DNA from: Flavobacterium limnophilum
GTDB lineage: Bacteria > Bacteroidota > Bacteroidia > Flavobacteriales > Flavobacteriaceae
Direction of reading: 5' to 3'
Assembly (NCBI RefSeq): GCF_027111315.2
Contig: NZ_CP114289.2
Span: 4,216,001 to 4,280,000 of the forward strand
Length of the DNA stretch: 64,000 nucleotides
Part shown: positions 56,366 through 64,000 of the stretch, piece by piece
Position numbering within the stretch: the first letter of the stretch is position 1
Layout of the letters: every line of letters starts with the position of its first letter
Notes under the pieces: model-generated
Database searches by the model: none
What the model saw: the letters and a program-made list of their open reading frames with translations, nothing else
Told to the model about the DNA's origin: nothing
Translations under genes and position numbers: made by a program

Positions 56366-59158
56366 GTGAAGTTTTTCAAAAACATATTATCCCTCTTTTT
56401 ACTATTAGTAACTTTCATCTCGAATGGACAAATTTCTGCCGTTCATTTAAGATGTGAAATGACAGAAAATCCATTGGCAGTAAACACAACTCAACCAAGA
56501 TTAAGCTGGCAATTGGTCTCAAAACAACAGAATGTTACACAAAAAGCTTATCAGATTTTAGTTGCTTCATCAGAAGAAAAATTAAAGAAAAATGAAGGAG
56601 ATATCTGGAATACTGGAAAAGTAATTTCCAATAAAAATCTTCAAATTACTTATAACGGAACTCCATTAAAAAACGAGTCCAAATATTTCTGGAAAGTAAA
56701 AGTCTGGAATCAAAAAGACAAATCTTCCAATTGGAGCCAAACAACTTCTTTCAGGATCGCACCTTCAGTACCAGCATTAAATCCAATCTGGATTGGCGCG
56801 GTTACCAAAGCCGACAGTCATTTACCGGAAGGCAGAAATTACCATACCGCTACTTTCAACAGACTGAAAAAAGACGCTTTAATCAATGCTTCCGATTCCT
56901 TGTCACGCAGAAGTATTATGCTTCGCAAACCTATTTCGGTTAACAAAGAAATCAAAGAAGCCGTAGTGTATATTTCCGGTTTGGGACATTACGAATTAAC
57001 AATTAACGGCAAGAAAATTGGCAACAGCGAGTTTGCCCCCTTATGGACAGATTACGACAAAACGGTTAATTTTAATACCTATGAATTATCTGTAAAAGAA
57101 CTAAAAAAAGGCGAAAACGTAATTGGCGTTTTATTAGGAAACGGAATGTATAACACACTTGCCGAACGCTATTCAAAATTCTACGTAAGTTTTGGCCCGC
57201 CGACTTTATTTTTCAAAATGAAGGTGATTTATAAAGACGGTTCCGAAGACATCATAAAATCAGATGAAAGCTGGAAATACAGCAAAAGCCCAATTACCTA
57301 CAACAGTATTTTTGGAGGAGAAGATTACAACGCCAATTTAGAGCAAAAAGGCTGGAACAAAACCGGATTCAATGATAACAATTGGAGAAAAGTAATCGTT
57401 CAGGAAGCACCAAAAGGTGTTTTGAGACCACAGATTACAACACCAATTACAATCCAAAAACAATACGAAGTTGCTACAGCAAAAGAACTGAAACCTAATT
57501 TCTATGTTTTCAATATGGGCCAAAATCTTTCGGGATTCACAACCATAAAAGTCAAAGGAAAAAAAGGACAAACTGTTCGGGTTTGGGTAGGCGAAAGCCT
57601 GAATGAAGACGGAACTGTCGGGCAGGGAAAAACGGGAAAACCATACTATTACGACTATACTTTGAAAGGCGAAGGCGTTGAAGAATGGCAACCGAAATTC
57701 AGTTATTACGGTTTTCAATATGTGCAGATTGAGAACATCAATTACAAAGAAACCAAGAACGAAAATCTGCCGACATTAGTAGATTTAAAATCGAATTTCA
57801 TTTACAATTCCGCAGGAGAAGCAGGAACTTTTGAATCGTCCAATGATATTTTCAACAAAACACACTTGTTGATTAACAACGCTATAAAAAGTAATTTTCA
57901 AAGCGTTTTGACTGATTGTCCGCACCGTGAAAAATTGGGTTGGATAGAGGAAATTCATTTGAACGGTCCAGGTTTGCTATTCAATTATAATCTGGAAAGT
58001 TTTATTCCTGCTACGATGCAAAACATCTCCGATTCGCAACGAGATAACGGTCTGATTCCAACCATCGTTCCAGAATATGTAGTCTTCGGAGGCGATTTCA
58101 CCGATTCACCTGAATGGGGTGTGACAGGCGTAATTCTGCCGTGGATGTATTATGAATACTACGGCGATGCTTCGTTAATCGAAAAATATTATCTCGTAAT
58201 GAAAAGATATGTGGATTATTTAGGAACCAAAGCCACCAATCATATCGTCTCACACGGTTTGGGCGATTGGTACGATTACGGAACACATCCAGCGGGTTAT
58301 TCAAAAAACAGTCCGATTGCACTTTCTGCAACTTCACATTATTTTTATGGAGCGAGTTTAGTTGCAAAAGCGGCAAAACTATTGAATAAAACGGAAGATA
58401 TTACGAAATATGAAACTTTGACTTCGGATATTAAAAACGCTTTCAACAAGGAATTTTTCAATCCAGAAACCAAACAATACGGAACCAGCAGTCAGTTCAG
58501 CAATGCCGTTCCCGTTTTTATGAATATCGTAGAACCGCAATACAAACAGGCTGTGATGCAGAATTTATTGGCTGACATAAAAGCAAAAGGCGACCGATTG
58601 ACCACTGGCGATGTTGGAAACCGCTATTTGTTTCAGGCTTTGGCACGAAACGGCGAAAATGAAACGATGTACAAAATGAACAACCATTACGATGCGCCGG
58701 GTTATGGTTTTCAGATTAAATTTGGCCTGACAACCTTGACCGAACAATGGGATCCGCGTAAAGGAAATTCGTGGAATCACTTTATGATGGGACAAATCGA
58801 AGAATGGTTCTATCAAAGTTTAGCCGGAATTGTGCCTGATGAAAAAAATCCGGGATTCAAACATTTCTTCATTCAGCCGGAAATTGTGGGCGATATGACT
58901 TTTGTAAAAGCAACTTATCAATCGATTTATGGAAATATTGCCTCGGCCTGGGAGAAAAAAGACGGAAAGTTAATCCTGAAAATTGAAATTCCAGCCAATA
59001 CATCAGCGACAGTAAAATTGCCAGTTTCGAAAAATACAGAAATAGCAGTAAATGGTAAATCCTTGGAGAAACTAAAATTAGATTTAGGTTATGATGCGCA
59101 TCAAAAGAAATCCACTTTGAAATTAGGTTCTGGAATTTATACAATTGAATGTGAATAA
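56366..59158 (+). CDS. Alpha-L-rhamnosidase, GH78 (second GH78)
   Basis: This 930-residue secreted protein starts with GTG; no in-frame ATG nearby keeps the signal peptide (ends at SNGQ). Domains follow the full GH78 plan: N-terminal Ig-like (about 22-130, LRCEMTENPLAVNTTQPRLSW), beta-sandwich with VYISGLGHYELTINGKKIG (about 170-340), another beta domain, then the (alpha/alpha)6 barrel (about 475-820). The barrel carries VLTDCPHREKLGWIEEIHLNG, whose acidic residues are characteristic. A C-terminal beta domain ends it. It is longer than, and clearly different from, the GH78 at 12398, suggesting the two remove rhamnose from different positions. Confidence 0.94.
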   Translation: MKFFKNILSLFLLLVTFISNGQISAVHLRCEMTENPLAVNTTQPRLSWQLVSKQQNVTQKAYQILVASSEEKLKKNEGDIWNTGKVISNKNLQITYNGTPLKNESKYFWKVKVWNQKDKSSNWSQTTSFRIAPSVPALNPIWIGAVTKADSHLPEGRNYHTATFNRLKKDALINASDSLSRRSIMLRKPISVNKEIKEAVVYISGLGHYELTINGKKIGNSEFAPLWTDYDKTVNFNTYELSVKELKKGENVIGVLLGNGMYNTLAERYSKFYVSFGPPTLFFKMKVIYKDGSEDIIKSDESWKYSKSPITYNSIFGGEDYNANLEQKGWNKTGFNDNNWRKVIVQEAPKGVLRPQITTPITIQKQYEVATAKELKPNFYVFNMGQNLSGFTTIKVKGKKGQTVRVWVGESLNEDGTVGQGKTGKPYYYDYTLKGEGVEEWQPKFSYYGFQYVQIENINYKETKNENLPTLVDLKSNFIYNSAGEAGTFESSNDIFNKTHLLINNAIKSNFQSVLTDCPHREKLGWIEEIHLNGPGLLFNYNLESFIPATMQNISDSQRDNGLIPTIVPEYVVFGGDFTDSPEWGVTGVILPWMYYEYYGDASLIEKYYLVMKRYVDYLGTKATNHIVSHGLGDWYDYGTHPAGYSKNSPIALSATSHYFYGASLVAKAAKLLNKTEDITKYETLTSDIKNAFNKEFFNPETKQYGTSSQFSNAVPVFMNIVEPQYKQAVMQNLLADIKAKGDRLTTGDVGNRYLFQALARNGENETMYKMNNHYDAPGYGFQIKFGLTTLTEQWDPRKGNSWNHFMMGQIEEWFYQSLAGIVPDEKNPGFKHFFIQPEIVGDMTFVKATYQSIYGNIASAWEKKDGKLILKIEIPANTSATVKLPVSKNTEIAVNGKSLEKLKLDLGYDAHQKKSTLKLGSGIYTIECE

Positions 59159-59162
59159 AATT

Positions 59163-59294
59163 GAATTGCCTCCAGCTTTAGCTGGAGGAACAAGGAATGA
59201 ATATCAGATTGGCTTTAGCCAAATTAGATGTGATTTTGGCTAAAGCCATTTAAGGAATTTCTATTTATCACTCCAGCTAAAGCTGGAGGCAATT
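59163..59294 (+). repeat. Mirror-hairpin (BIME-like) element, copy D of 4
   Basis: This 132-base unit has the four-hairpin plan. Its first arm is CCTCCAGCTTTAGCTGGAGG, and its last arm has lost one base of the left stem (CTCCAGCTAAAGCTGGAGG). It starts four bases after the GH78 stop and ends 21 bases before the next ATG. Confidence 0.92.
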
Positions 59295-59315
59295 GAAAAA
59301 AATGTTAACACACAA

Positions 59316-60743
59316 ATGAAAAATTTAAAAAACATAACTTTTACTTTACTAGTTTCAATCTTTACATTGACGCTTGCAAACGCACAATGTACATCTGATA
59401 CTAATTTCAGAAAGCCAGTTACGGAAACCATCAAAAAGATGGAGACAATTTTTCATATCACGGTTATTGACGACCGAGGTTTATTGAAAGGTAAAGAACT
59501 CGATTACGCCGATTGGCGAATCGAACAAGGCAATCTGGAAGTTTCTCTGGCGAATGTTTTGGTGCCTTTTGGACTGACGTATTTCAAACAGCCGGACGGG
59601 AAATACCAAATTCGAAAATATGAAAACCACAAAGTTTCAGTCGATAAAGGAAAAGAGCGTTTGGATTATTTGACCACTTTATATTCCAATGTTTCCGACT
59701 GGGAAAAACGAAAAAACGAAATCAAAGCCTGTATGATCAGCTCATTTGGTTTGGATAAAGCACCGCCAACGCCCAAATCAAAACCCATTTTAACCCAAAA
59801 ACGAATCTACAAAGATTACAGCGTCGAAAATATCGCATTGGAAATTCTGCCGGGCGTTTACACAACCGGATCGATTTACAAACCCTATCCATTAAACAAA
59901 AAATCGGCAATTATCTTAACGCCCGACGGACATTTTGGCGATGGAAGATATAGAAAAGACGAGCAATACCGTTGCGCCATAATGGCCAAAATGGGCGCAA
60001 TCGTAGTGAGTTACGACCTGTTTGCCTGGGGCGAATCCCTATTGCAATTCCCCGAAGAAACGCACCGAAACAGCATCGCCTCAACCGTTCAGGTCTTGAG
60101 CGGAATCCGTTTATTGGATTATTTGGTAACGATTAAAAATGCCGATGTTTCGCGAGTTGGCGTTACTGGAGGTTCTGGAGGCGGTTCGCACACAATGTTT
60201 TTGGCCGCTTTAGATGATAGAATTAAGGTTTCTGCTCCGGTTGTGATGGTTTCTTCCCATTTTTCTGGAGGCTGTCCTTGCGAAAGCGGTCGTGGCATTC
60301 ACCTTTGCGGAAACGGAACCAATAATGCCGAAATTTCGGCAATGATGGCGCCAAAACCACAGTTGATTGTGTCTGACGGAAAAGACTGGACGCTAGCCGT
60401 TCCCGAATTGGAATTCCCTTTTATCCAAAGAACTTATGGTTTTTACGGTAAAAAAGAGTTGTTAGAAAATGCCCATTTTCCTCAAGAAGGACACGATTTT
60501 GGTGTTTCAAAACGTATGGCGCTTTACCCGTTTATGGCGAAATATTTAGGTTTGGATCTGAGCAAAGTGAAGAACGAAAAAGGCGAAATCGATGAATCGA
60601 CTTGTGTGATTGAGCCTTACGACAAATTATATGTTTTTGGCAATAAAGCCGAAAATTTGCCAAAAAACGCACTAAAGGACATCAACAAATTATATGAAAT
60701 GTTCGGAGAAAAAAATAATAAAGTATATGAAGTCAAGAAGTAA
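59316..60743 (+). CDS. Alpha/beta-hydrolase esterase with extra N-terminal STN-like domain
   Basis: The 475-residue secreted protein has a signal peptide ending at ANAQ. Residues about 25-108 (ETIKKMETIFHITVIDDRG...LANVLVPFGLTYFKQPDGKYQIRK) look like an STN/secretin-N-type small alpha-beta domain. That is unusual on an esterase. Residues about 150-450 form an alpha/beta-hydrolase with nucleophile Ser287 in TGGSGGGSHT and a late His in EGHDFGVS. An acetylxylan-esterase-like or pectin-esterase role is likely. A Cys-rich loop (GGCPCESGRGIHLCGNG) may be disulphide-bonded. The gene is flanked by a mirror-hairpin element and a long hairpin. Confidence 0.8.
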   Translation: MKNLKNITFTLLVSIFTLTLANAQCTSDTNFRKPVTETIKKMETIFHITVIDDRGLLKGKELDYADWRIEQGNLEVSLANVLVPFGLTYFKQPDGKYQIRKYENHKVSVDKGKERLDYLTTLYSNVSDWEKRKNEIKACMISSFGLDKAPPTPKSKPILTQKRIYKDYSVENIALEILPGVYTTGSIYKPYPLNKKSAIILTPDGHFGDGRYRKDEQYRCAIMAKMGAIVVSYDLFAWGESLLQFPEETHRNSIASTVQVLSGIRLLDYLVTIKNADVSRVGVTGGSGGGSHTMFLAALDDRIKVSAPVVMVSSHFSGGCPCESGRGIHLCGNGTNNAEISAMMAPKPQLIVSDGKDWTLAVPELEFPFIQRTYGFYGKKELLENAHFPQEGHDFGVSKRMALYPFMAKYLGLDLSKVKNEKGEIDESTCVIEPYDKLYVFGNKAENLPKNALKDINKLYEMFGEKNNKVYEVKK

Positions 60744-60754
60744 TAGTTGGGCGT

Positions 60755-60871
60755 GACCCAATTTGAAAAAGGGGGCAACTCTCGTAACCGTTCAGTAGCC
60801 CCCTTTCCCAAATCGGGTCGGGCTATCCGCGCTACTTCGGTAGCTTGCTTCTATCCCTCACGCGCTCTGGT
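60755..60871 (-). repeat. Long structured intergenic element, likely minus-oriented
   Basis: A 22-base stem joins 60755-60776 and 60798-60819 across a 21-base loop. On the plus strand three positions are A-C mismatches; on the minus strand the same positions become G-U pairs, so the folded RNA is better on the minus strand. It is followed by GGGCTATCCGCGCTACTTCGG and related sequence to about 60871. I recall similar 'AAGCCCGACCC' elements dispersed in Flavobacteriia. Confidence 0.6.
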
Positions 60872-60880
60872 AACTTGAAG

Positions 60881-60916
60881 AAATTTGCGCTAATTTGTGG
60901 AATTTGTGGTTAAAAA
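60881..60916 (+). repeat. ATTTGTG-type degenerate repeat, third copy
   Basis: AATTTGCGCTAATTTGTGG, AATTTGTGG and TTAAAAAAA resemble the units at 51581 and 56331. It ends 34 bases before the GH95 ATG. Confidence 0.5.
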
Positions 60917-60950
60917 AAATAATTAGGGTCTTACCTAAAAAATATAAAAT

Positions 60951-63416
60951 ATGAGTTTAAGAAATAAAATAACAGCAATCTGTTTCGGAATTGTTTCCTT
61001 CGCCACAACAGCGCAAACCAAAAGCGAATTGAAACTTTGGTACGACAAACCCGCAACCATCTGGAATGAAGCTTTGCCTTTGGGTAACGGCCGTTTGGGT
61101 GCAATGGTTTTTGGAGATCCCGCTGTCGAGCGTTTGCAATTGAACGAAGAAACCATTTGGGCAGGTTCACCAAATAGCAATGCACACACCAAATCAATCG
61201 AGGCTCTACCAAAAGTAAGACAATTGGTTTTCGAAGGGAAATTTGATGAAGCACAGGCTTTGGCAACGCAGGATATTATGTCGCAAACCAACGACGGAAT
61301 GCCGTACCAAACTTTTGGAAGCGCTTACATTTCGTTTCCGGGACATCAAAAATATACCAATTATTACCGCGATTTAGATATCGAAAATGCTACTGCAAAA
61401 GTAAAATACACGGTAAACGGAGTAGAATTTACCAGAGAGATACTGACTTCGTTTTCAGATCAGGTGATTGTGGTAAAATTGTCCGCAAGTCAGCCGGGAC
61501 AGATTACGGCGAATGTTTTTATGAATAGCCCGATAGACAAAACCGTTCCGTCAACAGAAGGGAACCAAATTATCCTTTCTGGAGTTGGGACTAATTTCGA
61601 AAACGTAAAAGGAAAAGTAAAATTTCAGGGACGAATCGAAGCCAAAAATAAAGGCGGAGAAGTTTCGGCGAGCAACGGAATCCTGAGCATCAACAAAGCC
61701 GATGAAGTGACGCTTTACATTTCGATAGCTACCAATTTCAAAAACTATCAGGATATTACAGAAGATGAAATAACAAAAAGTAAATCGTATTTAGACAAAG
61801 CTTTACCAAAAAGTTTTGACGATATCAAAAAAGCGCATGTTGCCTATTATCAAAAATTCTTCAACAGAGTTTCTTTGGATTTAGGTTCGAACAATCTCAT
61901 CAAGAAACCAACGAACGAAAGAATCCGTGATTTCAAAAATCAATTCGATCCGCAATTGGCGAGTTTATATTTTCAGTTTGGACGTTATTTATTAATTTCG
62001 AGTTCACAACCTGGTGGTCAGCCAGCCAATTTACAAGGAATTTGGAACGATATGGTGACTCCGCCTTGGGATTCTAAATACACCACAAACATCAATGCCG
62101 AGATGAATTATTGGCCAGCAGAAGTAACCAATCTTACCGAAATGCACGAGCCTTTTATCCAGATGGCAAAAGAATTGAGCGTTACGGGAGCTGTAACTGC
62201 AAAGACAATGTACAATGCAAACGGCTGGGTCTTGCATCACAACACCGATATTTGGCGCGTAACTGCTCCGGTAGATTCGGCTGCGTCAGGAATGTGGCCA
62301 ACAGGTGGTGCCTGGGTTTCGCAGGATTTGTGGGAACGTTATTTGTACACCGGCGATATCAATTATTTAAAAGAAATTTATCCTGTAATTAAAGGTGCCG
62401 CAGATTTCTTTTTGGATTTTATGATTACCGATCCAAACACAGGTTATTTGGTGGTGGTTCCATCCAGTTCTCCTGAAAATACACACGCTGGCGGAACCGG
62501 AAAAGCGACTATTGCTTCGGGAACTACGATGGACAATCAGTTGGTTTTTGATTTGTTTACCAATGTAATCAAAGCTTCGAAATTGGTGTCTCCAGATGAG
62601 AATTATACTAAAAAATTAAGCGATGCTTTGGTAAAAATGCCTCCGATGAAAGTGGGAAAACACAGTCAGTTGCAGGAATGGCAAGAAGATTGGGACAACC
62701 CGAAAGACAATCACCGTCACGTTTCGCATTTGTATGGTTTGTTTCCAAGTAACCAAATTTCACCAATCAAAACACCAGAATTATTTGGAGCTGCCAAACA
62801 ATCGTTGATTTACAGAACAGACGAATCGACAGGATGGTCAATGGGTTGGAAAGTGAATTTATGGGCAAGATTGTTGGACGGAAATCACGCTTACAAATTG
62901 ATTCAGGATCAATTGCATTTGGTAACTGCTGACCAAAGAAAAGGCGGTGGAACGTATCCAAATATGCTCGATGCACACCAGCCATTTCAGATTGACGGTA
63001 ACTTTGGCTGTACTGCCGGAATCGCCGAAATGCTGATGCAGAGTCAGGAAGATGCGATTCATTTATTGCCTGCTTTGCCAACGGTTTGGAAAGACGGAAG
63101 CATCAAAGGTTTGGTAACCCGAGGCGGATTTGTAATTGATATGACCTGGAAAAACAATAAAGTTTCGAATTTGAAAGTGTACTCAAAATTAGGAGGAAAC
63201 TGCCGATTGAAATTGGAAAATACTTTGAAAGCTGATAAAGGAATTACGTTTAAAAAAGCAAAAGGTAAAAACCCGAATCCGTTGTTTTATGATGTGGAAG
63301 TGAAGAAACCAATCATTTCCAAAGAAGCAAAATTGCCTAAAGTACAATTACCAAAGTATAATGAATATGATGTGGAGATGAAAGCGGGACAGACGTATAG
63401 TTTTTCTGCGAATTAA
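60951..63416 (+). CDS. GH95 family alpha-L-fucosidase/alpha-L-galactosidase
   Basis: The 821-residue secreted protein has a signal peptide ending near TAQT and the unmistakable GH95 N-terminal beta region (LWYDKPATIWNEALPLGNGRLGAMVFGDP...LQLNEETIWAGSP). Its (alpha/alpha)6 barrel includes Asn380 and Asn382 in TNINAEMNYWPAE, Glu509 in SSSPEN and Asp682 in QIDGNFGCTAG. I match these tentatively to the Asn/Asn, Glu and Asp set of characterised family members. Substrates are terminal alpha-1,2-L-fucose or alpha-L-galactose. In pectin the latter occurs on rhamnogalacturonan II and fucose on both RG-II and xyloglucan. The length is normal. Confidence 0.95.
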   Translation: MSLRNKITAICFGIVSFATTAQTKSELKLWYDKPATIWNEALPLGNGRLGAMVFGDPAVERLQLNEETIWAGSPNSNAHTKSIEALPKVRQLVFEGKFDEAQALATQDIMSQTNDGMPYQTFGSAYISFPGHQKYTNYYRDLDIENATAKVKYTVNGVEFTREILTSFSDQVIVVKLSASQPGQITANVFMNSPIDKTVPSTEGNQIILSGVGTNFENVKGKVKFQGRIEAKNKGGEVSASNGILSINKADEVTLYISIATNFKNYQDITEDEITKSKSYLDKALPKSFDDIKKAHVAYYQKFFNRVSLDLGSNNLIKKPTNERIRDFKNQFDPQLASLYFQFGRYLLISSSQPGGQPANLQGIWNDMVTPPWDSKYTTNINAEMNYWPAEVTNLTEMHEPFIQMAKELSVTGAVTAKTMYNANGWVLHHNTDIWRVTAPVDSAASGMWPTGGAWVSQDLWERYLYTGDINYLKEIYPVIKGAADFFLDFMITDPNTGYLVVVPSSSPENTHAGGTGKATIASGTTMDNQLVFDLFTNVIKASKLVSPDENYTKKLSDALVKMPPMKVGKHSQLQEWQEDWDNPKDNHRHVSHLYGLFPSNQISPIKTPELFGAAKQSLIYRTDESTGWSMGWKVNLWARLLDGNHAYKLIQDQLHLVTADQRKGGGTYPNMLDAHQPFQIDGNFGCTAGIAEMLMQSQEDAIHLLPALPTVWKDGSIKGLVTRGGFVIDMTWKNNKVSNLKVYSKLGGNCRLKLENTLKADKGITFKKAKGKNPNPLFYDVEVKKPIISKEAKLPKVQLPKYNEYDVEMKAGQTYSFSAN

Positions 63417-63424
63417 GAGAGGGA

Positions 63425-63479
63425 CACGAATTTCACGAATTAACACGAATTCGTTGTTTTGAAAATTTCACGAATTCCT
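63425..63479 (+). repeat. CACGAATT short direct repeats
   Basis: CACGAATT occurs four times (about 63426, 63436, 63447 and 63470) in the sequence after the GH95 stop. Similar 'TTCACGAATT' runs are frequent in this group of bacteria. Confidence 0.5.
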
Positions 63480-63491
63480 GTAATAACTCTA

Positions 63492-63600
63492 GTTTGTCAT
63501 TCCGTAGGAATCTCAAACAACTTGAGCAACTAACGTGAGATTGCTTCGCCAATTCACTATCGCTCGTGTCCTACGGAATGACAAAGTTTACGGACAATAA
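63492..63600 (+). repeat. GTCATTCCG dispersed palindromic repeat, copy 2 of 2
   Basis: It begins GTTTGTCATTCCGTAGGAATCTC and ends GTCCTACGGAATGACAAAG, with arms that pair. The middle shares GAGCAACTAACGTGAGATT with the copy at 21099 and has an extra 38 or so bases. It ends 19 bases before the last gene's ATG. Confidence 0.8.
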
Positions 63601-63619
63601 TTAAAATAATAATTTGAAT

Positions 63620-64000
63620 ATGTTACAGAATTTTAAATACAAAATAATCGCTTTCGTAATCCTGATGGCAGCTTTCAGTAGTTGTAAATCGGGTGCGGGG
63701 CATTCTAAAAAAGGAACTTCAGCTGTTTTGAAAGCCAATAATTTTAAGCATTATGTGGATTATTTCAACACGATGGAAGACGAGAATCTGAAATTTGCGA
63801 TTCCGAATGACAGTGCGTGGACGTGGATGGAAAAGAATGTTCCGTTGTTTGAATGTCCACAGCAAAATTTTGAGGAGATTTATTATTATCGTTGGTGGAC
63901 GGCTCGAAAACACATCAAAAAAACGCCACTTGGTTTCGGAATTACCGAGTTTTTGGTGCAACGTTCGTATGCCGATAAATACAATTTGATTGCCTGTGCC
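63620..64000 (+). CDS. Lipoprotein glycosidase, MGH1/GH63-like (3' end outside window)
   Basis: The visible 127 residues begin with a lipoprotein signal (lipobox FSSC, Cys22) and continue NDSAWTWMEKNVPLFECPQQNFEEIYYYRWWTARKHIKKTPLGFGITEFL. This is the start of a family I recall as MGH1-like (alpha/alpha)6 glycosidase, with an aromatic-rich EIYYYRWW entry to the barrel. The catalytic part lies beyond the window. It is co-directional with the preceding pectin genes, so the locus continues to the right. Confidence 0.75.
   Translation, partial: MLQNFKYKIIAFVILMAAFSSCKSGAGHSKKGTSAVLKANNFKHYVDYFNTMEDENLKFAIPNDSAWTWMEKNVPLFECPQQNFEEIYYYRWWTARKHIKKTPLGFGITEFLVQRSYADKYNLIACA

Overview
The window looks like the chromosome of a Flavobacterium-type member of the Bacteroidota. 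It is AT-rich and carries a SusC/SusD pair. Promoters have the TAnnTTTG -7 box, signal peptides typically end in Ala-Gln, and there are paired M16 peptidase genes and an L21 with a Lys/Ala-rich tail. No tRNA, rRNA, CRISPR, integrase or transposase gene was seen.

Layout. Bases 1-3355 (minus strand) hold two M16 metallopeptidase genes: a catalytic one and a partner without the zinc motif that runs off the left edge. Bases 3622-4337 hold rplU-rpmA with a clear promoter and terminator. Bases 4564-5877 encode a BNR-4-type lyase-like lipoprotein. Bases 5940-6881 (minus) encode an AraC-family regulator. From 7140 to the right edge all 29 genes lie on the plus strand and form one very large pectin utilisation locus of about 57 kb.

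The first block (7140-36197) encodes: a GH141-like beta-helix enzyme, a Gfo/Idh/MocA oxidoreductase, a sodium:solute symporter, a GH78 rhamnosidase, two beta-propeller enzymes, a GH2 galactosidase-type enzyme, a GH106 rhamnosidase, a SASA-type esterase, a DUF5703 protein, a three-part PL1-like lyase, a GH127, a CE8 pectin methylesterase, a CE12 rhamnogalacturonan acetylesterase and an alpha/beta esterase. After an 833-base gene-free AT-rich region come SusC, SusD and a terminator. The second block (42516-64000) encodes: two PL1 lyases flanking a DUF3826 protein, a two-domain beta-helix/barrel protein, a GH140-like apiosidase, a GH28 polygalacturonase, a GH43, a GH145/PL42-like propeller, a second GH78, an esterase with an extra N-terminal domain, a GH95, and the start of a GH63/MGH1-like enzyme.

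Taken together the enzymes cover homogalacturonan (PL1, GH28, CE8), rhamnogalacturonan I (CE12, GH106/GH78, GH2, GH43) and probably rhamnogalacturonan-II-like or other decorated side chains (GH140, GH141, GH127, GH95, GH106). One SusCD pair would import the oligosaccharides; the symporter and oxidoreductase would handle a released sugar.

The most striking non-coding pattern is punctuation. Of 28 gene junctions in the locus, 19 carry a palindromic or dispersed repeat. The other nine are overlapping or tightly spaced junctions, the SusC leader, or the SusD terminator. One family, a 42-base hairpin ending in GGGGTGAGG, occurs six times, always in the same orientation and always 12-40 bases before a start codon. 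A second, 130-150-base family of mirror-arranged hairpins occurs four times and resembles REP/BIME elements, with no transposase visible here.
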